From contig NW_024881987.1 in NCBI RefSeq assembly GCF_019059575.1, forward strand, positions 124,001 through 188,000: a stretch of DNA of 64,000 nucleotides, read 5' to 3'. The stretch comes from Amphibalanus amphitrite. Taxonomy: Eukaryota > Arthropoda > Thecostraca > Balanomorpha > Balanidae. The position numbers and the translations under genes are program-made. Below are positions 1 through 11,590 of the stretch, piece by piece (position 1 is the stretch's first letter; every line of letters starts with the position of its first letter). The notes under the pieces were generated by a model. It was not told where the DNA came from, did no database searches, and saw nothing but the letters and a program-made list of their open reading frames with translations.

Positions 1-596
1 GGTAAATGCCAGTGTCGTCTACCTGTAAGCTTAATCGTTAATCATGTCGCATAACCCAAAACATTTAACAACGGATGATCTCTCATTTACGTCTTGAGGC
101 ATCCCTGCACATGTTGCCAGAAGAATTACGTCTGCGCAGTTAATTCGAGTGACAATACCGTACCTGATATCTTGAGCACTGTGACCAGCAATCGTGACTT
201 CAAAGCGGCAATTGTTCAGATCTGATGAGAGCTCAAGATAGAAAAAGTCTCTTGACCCTTGTGTCCATTACCTATCTATCACAACTGCAACATCTCAGGG
301 CTGATATGATGGGTAAACATGAGATAAGCGTGTACGAGATGTCTCAGATGTCTTCAGTTCTTGTCTGCGCTCTCATTGTGATATGTTGTGCGTATTGACG
401 AAGGCAATAAGTAGCTTAGCGGAGCAAAATTATTGGATTGAATTGTAGCAGTCTTGTCTCCTTGTCACGTATGATATAGGTTAAGCAATGGCAGAGAACA
501 TCGCCAATAATTATGGATGTAGTCACGCACATTATTCACAAAGTAAAATTAGAGAATAAGAATAGAACTATGCTATCATCCTGTCTTTCTCCACAG
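1..596. other. Intron/noncoding DNA upstream of beta-galactosidase exon
   Basis: AT-rich sequence with no exon that I can support. It ends in a pyrimidine-rich 3' splice site, TCTTTCTCCACAG, at 584-596, so it is read as the intron before the terminal beta-galactosidase exon. The upstream exons must lie before the window. Confidence 0.6.
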
Positions 597-1946
597 GTGG
601 AGAACGAGTACGGCAGCTACTCGTCATGTGACGCCGTGTACATGACGCAGCTGCGTGACCTGCTGCGGCGTCACCTGGGCGACGACGTCCTCCTCTTCAC
701 CACCGACGGCGGTGCTGACTACTTCCTGCGCTGCGGACCCGTGGACGGCGCCTTCGCCACCGTCGACTTCGGCACCGGCTCGGACGCGGCCGAGGCGTTC
801 GCGGCGCAGCGGCGACACAACAAGATCGGCGGGCCGGCGGTCAATTCGGAGTTCTACCCGGGCTGGATCAACCACTGGGGCTACCCGCGCAACATGGTCT
901 CCACGGAGGAGGTGGTCAACGCCACCAAGACACTGATCTCTCTCGGCGCCAACTTCAACGTGTACATGATGCTGGGAGGAACGTCGTTCGGCCTCAGGGC
1001 CGGCGCCAACATGGGCGACACGTTCGAAGCCTGCACCACATCCTACGACTTCAACGCGCCGTACACGGAGAGCGGCAACATCACTGACAAGCTGTACGCC
1101 CTGCGGGAGCTCATCTATCCTTACACAAACATGACAGAGGTGGCGGTTCCTGACCCGCTGCCTGTCGCCTCCTACGGCGAGGTGAAGATGACGTGGCAGA
1201 CCAGCCTCCTGGAGGCCGTGCAGGCGCTGAACGTCACCCGGGTGTCAGACTCGCCGGCGGTGCCCTTCTGCGACGTCCACCAGGCGTACGGCTTCGTGGC
1301 GTACTCCGCGGCGGTGACGTGGAAGCCGCCGCAGCCGGCCGTGCTTTCCGTACCCGGCGTGCGGGACCGAGGCTACGTCTGGCTGGACGGTCGTCCGGTG
1401 GGCGTCCTGTCGCGTGCCGAGAGCGCCTTCTCGATACCCCTCCTCGCCGCCAAGGAAAGCACAGTCACCATCATTGTCGAGAGCCTAGGCCGCATCTGCT
1501 ACGGCGACATTCACGATCGTAAGGGGATACTGGAGGCGGTCACCCTCGGGGGCAAGGAGCTGACCAACTGGAGCATCACCGCCCTGCCGCAGGACCTGAC
1601 GCAGCTGGTGCCGGAGACGCCGACGCCGCAGGGGGACGCGCTGCACCCGGCGCTCTACAGGGGCGCCTTCTCCGCGGCCGACCCACCCGCCGACTCGTTC
1701 CTCCACTTCCCCGGCTGGCACAAGGGAGTGGCGTTCGTGAACGGGGTGAACCTGGGCCGCTACTGGCCCGCCGTCGGACCTCAGATGACGATGTACGTGC
1801 CGGCGCCCTTCCTCCGCGCCGGGGAGAACACCGTCACCCTCCTGGAGATGGATGGTGCGCCCTGTGGTCCGCAGGAGTCCTGCGCCGTGGCGCTGCAGGA
1901 TTATCCCGACCTGAATGGCCCGACTCCGGACAGGATCTCTCCCTAA
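597..1946 (+). CDS. GLB1: Beta-galactosidase (GH35), terminal exon, partial gene
   Basis: Acid beta-galactosidase, glycoside hydrolase family 35, which removes terminal beta-linked galactose from glycolipids and glycoproteins, normally in the lysosome or secreted. The exon opens right after a CAG acceptor in phase 0 with VENEYGSY, the family motif whose second Glu is the acid/base. NSEFYPGWINHWG, about 80 residues on, contains the nucleophile Glu in SEFYPGW. TSFGLRAGAN and a C-terminal galactose-binding-like beta domain follow, with the characteristic VNGVNLGRYW and GPQMTMYVP near the end. Stop TAA is at 1944-1946. About 449 residues are encoded without an intron, roughly the C-terminal two thirds of the protein; the front of the TIM barrel lies outside the window. 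An ATG at 513 is in frame but lies in the intron, so it is not taken as the start. GLB1 versus a GLB1-like paralogue cannot be decided here. Confidence 0.93.
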   Translation: MENEYGSYSSCDAVYMTQLRDLLRRHLGDDVLLFTTDGGADYFLRCGPVDGAFATVDFGTGSDAAEAFAAQRRHNKIGGPAVNSEFYPGWINHWGYPRNMVSTEEVVNATKTLISLGANFNVYMMLGGTSFGLRAGANMGDTFEACTTSYDFNAPYTESGNITDKLYALRELIYPYTNMTEVAVPDPLPVASYGEVKMTWQTSLLEAVQALNVTRVSDSPAVPFCDVHQAYGFVAYSAAVTWKPPQPAVLSVPGVRDRGYVWLDGRPVGVLSRAESAFSIPLLAAKESTVTIIVESLGRICYGDIHDRKGILEAVTLGGKELTNWSITALPQDLTQLVPETPTPQGDALHPALYRGAFSAADPPADSFLHFPGWHKGVAFVNGVNLGRYWPAVGPQMTMYVPAPFLRAGENTVTLLEMDGAPCGPQESCAVALQDYPDLNGPTPDRISP

Positions 1947-2695
1947 CGGTGCTTTTAAGCCAATTCTAAATAGATGACAATTTTAGGCATTTGTAGGAAC
2001 ATTTGGGGATTACAACTTGGCATTTATATTGTTCTTCCACGGGTATCATTTGCGAGTGATTATACGTATTGTAAATTCTAATGTTACATGGCTTAAGAAT
2101 GTGAATAAAGAGGAGGCTTCGTCGAGGACTTTAGTCGTTCTCAATCGGGCGACATCTTTAAACCATGAACGAAAACCACTTGAGCGGATTCGCTTTGGAA
2201 CTACTTTTTCATCAATAATATCGTGCACCCTTATCCAACCTGAAAATAGCCTTGCTTCGGGTTCTCATAGGCAAGCAGAATCATATTTACTCCCCGATAT
2301 CCTCTGTAAAAATGGAGTTCCCTTGATTCTTGTATCGCTATCAAGTACGTTCTAAAATCAAATAGAAATGAAGATGGGCAATTAAATGTCAAGCTTTTCA
2401 ATTCTTCCTTATCTGTAGATATATGACTCCAGAGTAAGGAGACAAGCGTGTCATGTATGTATTTCGGCACAATATTTGCACAGTCAACCCGTGTTTCGTT
2501 AGCACTGTCATCGTTGGGACGGGTCGGGTGCAGGTTCTTTCGAGTACAATATCGTATGATGGTAGATGGTGCATCAACACTCACTAACAATAACCATTTT
2601 AACAAATTCAGCAGTAACCGATTTGTTTCCGCCTCGCCATCCAAAGTCAGCAGGCACTAACCGCAAGACACCACAGTCAGTGGATGCCACAGTAG
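1947..2695. other. Convergent intergenic region
   Basis: The 3' ends of two convergent genes meet here. Nothing beyond the candidate poly(A) signal is recognisable; the short ORFs have no family likeness. Confidence 0.5.
2104..2109 (+). terminator. Possible poly(A) signal of beta-galactosidase gene
   Basis: AATAAA lies 158 bases after the stop codon. Position and sequence fit a cleavage/polyadenylation signal, but the hexamer is common by chance in AT-rich DNA. Confidence 0.35.
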
Positions 2696-5600
2696 TTACT
2701 GTTCAGTAGTCAGCTGGTCGACAAAGCTGAGGTCGGTGCCGAGCAGGTTCTCTTCGATCCAGGCGTCCATCTTTTGAACCATTTCGGGCGTCAGGTGGGC
2801 CTTCCAGCTGCCCGTCTGGCCTGGCGGTGACGTAAAGCAGCAAAAGGAAACATTAACATTTATCCCAACGAGACAGCTACGTTGACAGCAACTAAGTAAA
2901 CACGTTGAAAATTATTGTACTTCATATTATATTATGCACTCGTGGTATACGAGTATGATAATGTATTCAATCAAGCACGCATGGGGATAATTTAGCGAGC
3001 TAAGTTAAAGGGACTATCCCACCTTTAACATGGGGTTTAAGTTGAGATAGCCAAGTTTGCGGCGAGGTTCAGAAATCACTATCTATCTAGGTTGCAACCC
3101 CCGCGGCCTCTTGGTGTTGAAGAAATTCGTTCCCTTCATTTGAAAATGGGCCTTGTGCAAGGCCCTATCTTCAACATGGAGCGACCGTTAGTGTGACGTC
3201 ACCTCGTTTAGTCATTCTGATTTAAATGGCTTTGTTCGTTGAAAAATCGCTTAAAACTTGGTCTGAACTTTGTTGTGGTGCCTACAGAGTAAAAAGAATC
3301 AGCTTTATGACAGTAATGTGGCCTGGGGAAGGGGGTAATTTTGGGCTGTGACGTCACATATTTGAAAGTTTGTGTTTGGAATATGGGAAGCCTAAGATGT
3401 TTAATGAAAAATAAATGCCAGAACCGTGTTCCTGGTCATCCAATCTATAAAGTCGGGCTCAATTTAACTGGTTTTAACAACATTTTAGAAGGTGGGATAG
3501 TCCCTTAAAGCGGTGATGATAACGGCAGTGCAAAAAGGTCTGTGAAATAAATCCGAGAGTGGCATTGCCTGCAAATGTTCTTATGTAGCCTAAAGAGTAT
3601 TTCATCAGAATATTTCTTAACTATCTTTTTCTTCAGCTTATCCCTTCTTACATTATCAATTTCCTAACAAATTTAGGACAATCCCGTTCAAACCATATAT
3701 ATGTTATGTAAGGACCGTTATCCACATTACAGACATACACACTCACCCGCTCAAAACCTTCAGGAGATGGATTGACGGCCTTACCTTTGTTGATGAACGA
3801 CCGTTCCGGGTCCATCAGGCCCGGAACATCCCTCAGAAACTCGTTATTGACGTTGGGGTTCTTCCTCATGTTGTCGATGTGCAGGTGATTCACCAGCTTC
3901 TCCATCTGTTCATCCGTCAGCGTCTTCCCGAGGAACTTGGCTACTTTTGTGATGACGCTCCTTAGATCCTGCATAGAGAGCAAAATCATTCTTCCGTTAA
4001 CCCTCGCCCGCACATGCCATTTTCCCATCCTAGAACGCACATGGGGGGGTTGCCACCCCCCCCCCGCGCCCTTTCGTTCCTGTTGGAGATAGAGCTTAGC
4101 AGTAAGACCAAAAAGATTCTTTGGGAAGAGACGAATCCAATGATACCCAGTTTTACCTTCTCAGGTCAGTCATTGACGTTCCAGGTCAGGTCAAACTAAA
4201 AAAATATTGCTGTTTTGGGTCACCGTTGGATATCAAGTGCGCTGCTTATCAAATACCGATGACGATGCTGTTTTCTGGTGCCAAACCAGCTAGAAGCTCT
4301 TTGTCACACTACCCGACCAGAATTTTGCTGCTGAGGTCATTTCAGGTCAAGTTGGTCAAGGTCAATTATATGTGTTTGTATGTGTGTGTGTGTCTGTGTG
4401 TATACCTACTGATGTGTGCACCGATTGTTTTTGGGTCCATATTACATGAAATCATGATCTGAGAAGCTTTTACCAAAAATGCAGTCAAAAAGCTTCACAA
4501 AAAGTAAATTCTGCTTGCCTAAAACGCAATTATCTTAGATGACCTAGGTTGACCTTGACCCTGACCTTGACCCCTGTACATCGTCGAACAACATGTTCCA
4601 TGATAGGTGGGAGGTAAGACTGGCAAAAAAGGCCGAAATCAGGGTGTCAAAAGCTCACAAGGCCCATGGCAAGCGCAAGATGTTGAGAATTGGCCATTTG
4701 GGTCATGACATGACCTGAAAAACAAGGTCATATCTCCGAAACAAAAAATCACAGAAACTTGAAATTTTCAGTGGACATCAAAAAAGGATAGAGGAGCAGC
4801 TATACAAAAAATCAGCCTTCTAGCTCTAAAAATGTTGAGTGCAGAGCAGAAAGACTACCTGGGGGGGGGGGTGGCAACCACCCCCCCCCCCCCCCATGTG
4901 CGGGCGAGGGTTAACCGGAGCACCTGGGAAATTTCGAACGAGAATAAGATATTTTGATTGACAGGTTTAATTCAACCATAGATCACTATATATCTATATT
5001 TAGTGGTCTCTGATTCAACATATTGCGCACGGAAAAATAAGAGTAAAGACTCAGTCAACCGAGGAAGGAACGCGTCGCTGTCGCCATTAGCTACAAATAA
5101 TATGTACGATATTGAATATATTACACATACCCACGCGTACCTACATATAAGCCTACCTTTTTCATGTCTTCGTAGAAGATGAAGCACATGTTGGGGTGCC
5201 GCCGGAGGTTCCAGGCCTCCAGCACATGCGGGAAGAACGGTGTCTCCAACGCTGCAAAACAAAGTAGGTGCCTATTCACGAACCATTCATTTCGCGTTAT
5301 ATAGTGTCATATCGCCCGTTTAATGTAATGAGAAATCAAAATCTTTAATCGTTGCCAATAATCAATTAGCATAGTGAACTAAATTTGAGGCGTGAATTGC
5401 ACAATACCTACACGTTAGGTAATTCAGTTTTGAAGGGGTACGTACAAACAGTCTAACTAACTGTTTAATTAAACCAGTATACCTAGTCCTAAGTCCAACG
5501 CCTGAAAAAAAAAACATTACACGGAAAAGGACATTCTTTCTAAAAACACTTTCGTATGCATATGACACATGTAGGTACTTTGTACATTTATATGCACGCA

Positions 5601-8600
5601 TGGATGTCAGTATGACTGACCCACATGTGTATCCATAGAGATCTTATATACATACATGTATGAGATCTCTAGGTGTGCATCGGTTAATGTGTAATGTGTA
5701 TGCAAGCCATCGTCTTACTTCGGCCGTTAATGAAGTGCTCAAACAGTGTTGCGAAGTCTGAGTCGAAACCCTGGAGTTTCAGAGCCTTCAGATGGTTGAA
5801 ATAGGAAACAACCATATCCTTCGGGTTTCTTGCGACGTATATAACCTGCCAAAATTTGCAATACCGTCATACGTAATAAGCGTTTATTCCCGTACCTAAG
5901 TCCGACAGACAAAACCGCTCTTCACCAACGGCAAACGTAACCGGCGAAAACGTACACAAATTCAAACAACCAGCTGCAATATCACTTAAAAATTCGTAAA
6001 ACTCGGCCAGCGTCATCACCTTGGCCTTCTTCAGAAGGTCCGGCGGGTTCAGCGACATCGGCAGGTGGGACTTGACGAAGCGCGAGTGCTGAGTGGAGAC
6101 CGCCAGCCGCTGGGCCGGGTCGAGCGTCATCTTGGGAACCAGCTTCTTGGCCTCGGCGAACATGTTCCGTACGTGGTCCGGGTCATGGAGAAGAGAGAAT
6201 CTGCCGGACCAAGATTACTTTACTAATCTGCCGGACGATACCGAGGAGGTAAGGGGATGTGCGTGGGAGACGAGAGACTGAGAACCGTCGCTTGACCTTT
6301 GGGATCTAATAAAGCATAAGGTATAAATTATCTATGGCTGATGGTATAATTATTCACAATAATCCACCTGTGTCTAAAGATAAAACAATTAAGAGAATGA
6401 GTCGTGAGGATGAGTGAGAACGTGGCCCTGGCCTCTATATTTCCTCGTAGACGATGTCCTTTGGTAAATGAATAGATAATATATATTAACACATGGTTTC
6501 CCGTGTGTAAATGGTTTTAACCCGGCCGGGCCCGGGGGGTAATCCCAACCACCGCAGCCCGGGGGGGGGGCGTTTTTCGCCCCCCTTGTCTAACTCCGTA
6601 AATAAGGGAGCTACGGAAACAAAAGCGATACCAAACGAAAGGTCCTTACGAGACGATTCTAATGCACCTAAAATTTTTGACCTCAGGTCAATTTTCAAGG
6701 TCAGAGGTCAAGGTCAAAGGCCAAAACCGGCACATGTGTAGTGATCTCAAAGTAAGCCTTCTAGAGGACGGCAGGCTGCATCAAACCGGCAAAATTGGGT
6801 GTCAAACGAAAGAAGAGAATCTGAGGATTCTGAAAATGTGCTCCAAATCAAAGGTCAAGGTCAAGGTCACGCTCAAAATTGACCTCAAACTTGGCACTTT
6901 TTCGCACATCTTGCGTGCTAACTTCCAAGATGTTTTGAAATGTTTTGAGGCTTATCAGTTCCCTATTTGTGGTTCATCTTACGATACAAGGCTGCTCAAA
7001 GGTCAAGGTCACAGAAGAGTATCCCTGCTAGAGGCTATTTCACTGATTCAAGCTAGTAATAATAAATAAGACAATTTTGCCATCCGAAAGCACTAAATGA
7101 AGGCTTAGAGGAAAATAGATGCCAGATTCGTGATCAGCGGGTACAAATACATCATAAACGACCTTTCATGTGTCAAGGTCAACCAGAGGTCATTCGAGGT
7201 CACATGAGGTCAACATGAAACTTGACCTTTTCTGAACAAAATATATATCATTCGACGCGGCTTGACAAGGCGAATGTGATGGTACCACTGCCGTAGCTCT
7301 AGGACCATTTTTGCCGAAGTTATTTGCGAAAAACTAAAACCACATTTCGGGGTCGTTGACCTGACCTCTGACCTCAGGTCACCAAAACTATTTTTCTATT
7401 TTTCTCTAGGTCAAACGCTACACAGCCGTGCTCGTAATTTGTCTTTATCTCTAAAACTCTATTTTTAGCAGCTATTTGAAGTTTGCGTCTGTGACGCCGA
7501 AGTTTGCCGTGCAGGGGTCTAGAAAAATGGACCTTGTGACGTCATCAAGGGGGCTAGGTCCAAATTTTTTACTTCAGAAGATGTCAAATTGATGGGAGAA
7601 AAGGTACTAAAAGTTTCGCCTTCCTATCCCTAAGCGTTCGGGAGTTATCGCAAATATTCGCCAGGGGGGGGGGGCGAAAAACGCCCCCCCCGGGCCCGCG
7701 AGGGTTAACGCACGACGTGGATGGATTGGATTGGATGCATTAACGCACTAGTGCTCCATTCCATCCACGAGTGCGTTAAAACCATTTATGCACGGAAACC
7801 ATGTGTTAAACTAATTAATACATGCTTAACGGTGCGAATTTAAATGAAAATTAAACCTAGTCCATGCCACTAAAAAGGGCCCTTTATGGGAAATCTTAGA
7901 ATAGTCAATGACCCTTCCGAAAAACTTCAGTCGAGAAATCACTTTTGGTGCACGGCTACCTTCGAATTAACGCACGGTTAATCTCCAGTGAACGCACCGT
8001 AAAGTATGTATTAATAACTATTTAAATAGTTCGACCTCCCTCTGCAGTTTCCGAACGTCCTGTACGAGACAGGTGAAAAGCCAAACCACTTACTCTAGAA
8101 AGTTGTACCGGTCGTCCAGTGGTCTGGTGGCCGTCTCGTACTTGAGGTCATTGGCCAGCAGCCAGACCATCTCCTGTGTCCAGGTGGTCCCTGTCGGCAG
8201 GGTAACCGGGTGACAGTGAGGACTGTGGGTGGGTGTATCTGCTGCGTAATGTCACTTATGGTGTCACATCTACATTAGAATTAACCTTCGCCCTGGTGGG
8301 GGGGGCCATTTTGGCCCCCCCCCCTGTGGTTTTTTCAGCGATAACTCAGAAACCACTTGAGTTAGCGCCCTGAAACTTTGTATAGCTGTTTATTCAACAT
8401 TTTTACATCATGTCCTTTTTTTGGGGGTTCGGGTCAGGTCAGGTCAGGTCACAAGGTCACCAAAACTGACACCACCTCTAAAAAAGTTCAAAGCTCTCTC
8501 AAAGGCACAGCTTTTATCCGATCGATGTAAAATTTACAGTACTTGAAGATGTCACCCAGCTCTACAAAATGGCTATCTCGGATTTTTTATAAATGTGACC

Positions 8601-9748
8601 TAAGGTCAGGTCAGGTCATCGCTGCTCCCCATTATAAGTCAATGGGAGAATCGAAAAGTAGTTGTTTTTCAGCTAAATCGGGCGTGATTGTTCCTATATT
8701 TCGTTATTGAAGTGTCTTGGGTCAGCAAATCACAGCCCATGTGAAACCATTTGCTTGTGACCTCGCTGAGGTCACGCTAGGTCATCTCCCTGGTCACCAG
8801 AGGTCACCAGCGGTTTTTCTGCACTTACTTGTTATTGAATAGAGATAGAGACTCCGTTCGACGTTTATCGTGTTTGTCTCGTCAATGCGGATCGAATGAT
8901 ATGCAGCATGACCTATTTCGGTAAGGTCATGACCTTGACCTGAGGTCAAATTTTCAAAATGACCTTTCGAGGTCAAACTATATATCATTCGACGCGTCTC
9001 GACGAGCCAAGCACGATGGTGCATGAATCGTTTCTCTATTTTCTCGTGAATGCATGCTATAGTTAAAAACATTTTCAACGAAATTTGCCAAGTTGACCTT
9101 GCATGACCTCTGTAGGCCAAACCGTTGAGCTGAGGTCAAATCTGACGAACTTCGGCGAAAGAGCTTGAAAAGAGCTATCGATTGCTTTTTTCCGCGGCTC
9201 TCTAGCTCTTCTAGTTTCCGAGCTACAGCGGAATATGTCCGGCAACACCGAAAACACTGAAATTTGACCTATGATGACCTCTAGCGACCTCAATATTGAC
9301 CTTAGCGAAAAAATGACCGAAATACTTTCGAACGTACTTGTTATGGGCTTTCGTTTGCTTTTTTCCGCGTCTTCCTAGCCCTCTTCGTTTTCGAGTTAGA
9401 CGGGGGGGGTCATTTTGGCCCCCCCCCCCCCACCAGGGCGAAGGTGGCTCAGACCCACACCAGGGCGCGGGTTAAAGAGGATCAACTGATTCCTACAAAA
9501 GTACTTATGCCCCGGACTGACTTACCACATTTGGGGAGTGAGACAACCCAGATATCTCCGTCCTGAACCGGTTTGTTGTAGCACTGTTGGAGCATCTCTT
9601 CTGTGACGTGACCCATCAGCACAAAATCCCAGTGGTTGGCCTTGACAAACCCCTTGGGAAATCCCTTGCCGAAGTCACGGGTTATCCTCTCCTGAACGTC
9701 TTTTTCAAAGGGACGCACCTTGAAAGGAAGCTCTTTTGGCTGGTCCAT
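2696..9748 (-). CDS. Cytosolic sulfotransferase (SULT family), complete
   Basis: Transfers a sulfonate group from PAPS to hydroxyl or amine groups of small molecules in the cytosol. Coding exons, 5' to 3' on the minus strand: 9748-9526, 8190-8094, 6200-6020, 5845-5719, 5251-5157, 3968-3785, 2820-2696. All joins use GT/AG and the sum is 1032 nt, or 343 residues plus TAA. Motifs: PAPS 5'-phosphosulfate loop LPKCGTTWTQEM (residues 71-82, Cys where Ser is usual), catalytic His152 in VKSHLP, 3'-phosphate site VIYVARNPKDM (168-178), FIFYEDMKK, and the C-terminal KGQTGSWK (302-309) matching the KGxxG element. Two departures are Asn for Arg before that lysine and Ser for Asp before the tryptophan. 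The KTVE dimer motif is not obvious. The start is ATG 9748, seven bases after an acceptor, so a 5' UTR exon lies upstream. Substrate cannot be told from sequence. Confidence 0.93.
3005..3508. mobile_element. MITE in last sulfotransferase intron
   Basis: About 500 bp bounded by near-perfect terminal inverted repeats AAGGGACTATCCCACCTT and its complement, flanked by TTAA on both sides. No coding capacity. The same left terminus (AAAGGGACACTCCCACCTT) recurs at 56479, so it is a dispersed family. Confidence 0.75.
4001..4910. mobile_element. piggyBac-like MITE (TTAA family), intronic
   Basis: 910 bp between TTAA at 3997-4000 and TTAA at 4911-4914. The terminal inverted repeats begin CCCTCGCCCGCACATG, followed by a G-run/C-run hairpin (GGGTTGCCACCC type) at each end. 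The interior holds several AGGTCA-type hexamers and no ORF. TTAA duplication and a CCC terminus are the hallmarks of piggyBac-mobilised elements; no transposase is present. Confidence 0.82.
6521..7704. mobile_element. piggyBac-like MITE (TTAA family), intronic
   Basis: 1184 bp between TTAA (6517-6520) and TTAA (7705-7708). Ends are CCCGGCCGGGCCCGGGGG on the left and, read inward, CCCTCGCGGGCCCGGGGG on the right. It is rich in TCAAGGTCA and AGGTCA repeats and contains the family core ATATCATTCGACGCG near 7245. It lies in the intron between sulfotransferase coding exons 2 and 3. Confidence 0.82.
8285..9471. mobile_element. piggyBac-like MITE (TTAA family), intronic
   Basis: Flanked by TTAA at 8281-8284 and 9472-9475. 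The left end CCTTCGCCCTGGTGGGG pairs with CCACCAGGGCGAAGG at 9430-9443. A second terminus-like motif, CCAGGGCGCGGG, follows at 9460-9471, so the right end carries a duplicated terminus. The interior has many AGGTCA/TGACCT hexamers and the core CATTCGACGCG. It lies in the intron between sulfotransferase coding exons 1 and 2. Confidence 0.8.
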
Positions 9749-9931
9749 GGCTGGCCTGTGAAAATAAAGGACGTTACTTGTTTCAGTGACATTGTTGCTG
9801 AGTACGTGAGCGTATCTCAAATCTGAACCACTCAAGTGAGGATTGGTCCGTTTGTCTCCGATAGTCGGCACTTCGGCAGTTATCTAAAGGTTAGGGAGAC
9901 TGCAAAAAAAGGACGGCTATGTGTCATCATG

Positions 9932-10129
<198 letters not shown>

Positions 10130-10414
10130 TCTTTAGTCATGAGAAAATCATAAGTGGATGATGCATGAGCTGGTTTTTACTTCGTTATTTCTTATGGCCT
10201 ACCTATATTTTGACATTGAAGATTTATTCATTAGCTCGTCAGAAGCATGAACACTTATTCCATCGGCAACTAAATTGTATACTCGTCACCCGAACCTACA
10301 GAAAGTGCATACAATTATTGACTTCAACTTTAACTGAAAGCCCAACTTGCTGTCAGCACCTATGCCTAAATAGCGAACATCCCTGCCATTTCGTTCAATA
10401 AGACGGATACTCAC

Positions 10415-10560
10415 CTCTGCTGTCGGTAGCCCAGTGCCGATTGTCTGTAGCCCAGTGCACGTGGTCTGTTGTCTGTTCTCGGTCGTCGGCCGCGGCTCCG
10501 TCCCCCCTGACCTCGGAGTTACGACTGGTCTGTGGCCTCGTCCGACCAGTTGTACCATGA
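10415..10560 (-). other. Candidate 5' UTR exon of sulfotransferase
   Basis: On the minus strand a strong donor, AGAG|GTGAGT, ends at 10415, 659 bp upstream of the acceptor at 9756 that leads to the first coding exon. The upstream limit is arbitrary. The segment includes an imperfect duplication of GTAGCCCAGTGC. Inferred only from splice signals. Confidence 0.35.
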
Positions 10561-11088
10561 TCCTTCCAATGGAGCACGTCGGTGGGCGGGGAGGAACGAA
10601 TTCGACCAGTCACCGTTACCATGGGCGCTTTGGAATTGTCGTGGCCTTGACGGTACGACTGATAACAAATCGCCATGTGATGAACAAGGGTAAACTCAGC
10701 CAGAGGCGGGTGCAGCCGGGCATGGCCTCTCAGCATGCCCTGTTTGAACTGTGTGGGTAAAGTTGGCAGTTGTATACGTGACCTCGTCTATGTAACGAGA
10801 ATAGTAGAGAACAGTATTGACCAACTTTTTATCAATGGTGTGTCTGGGTGAGTAAATGATGCCTGGCCCACAATGCGGCGACGATGTCGGATCCGATCGT
10901 TGTTCATTGAGGCGAGGGTTAGGGGCGTGAAGACACTTCCGTCTTCCCGCAAACTTGGCTCCTGGGACACGTTTGCGATAAACGGATAGTCAACGTCCGA
11001 AATGTAGTCAAATTCCATCAGATGCGCCCGGTTCTTTTGAACCATATTTACTGCAACTTTCTCTCGAGAAGACCTGATAGGTATGCGA

Positions 11089-11345
<257 letters not shown>

Positions 11346-11590
11346 CGACTGGCCAGTGGCAGGCACTACCCCGAGAAGGGGGACAACAAGTAATACGGCG
11401 ATCCCAGACCTTGCCGATCATCGTTATCGCGCGGTAGCTCACCTTTGCTGGCGAGCTGGTCCGAACGGCATGCTAGGTCGCAACAGCTGCTCCGAGTACA
11501 GGACGAGTACGCCATTGTTTTGGAAATACCGGCATGCTACGAACCAGGGTGAGGTGCATCAGTTTCCCTCCCTGCGGATGATAGGTTTAA

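Noticed and set aside
513-596. Beta-galactosidase start at ATG 513
   Set aside because: The segment 513-596 has no family similarity and ends in a clear acceptor; the family motif begins exactly after it.
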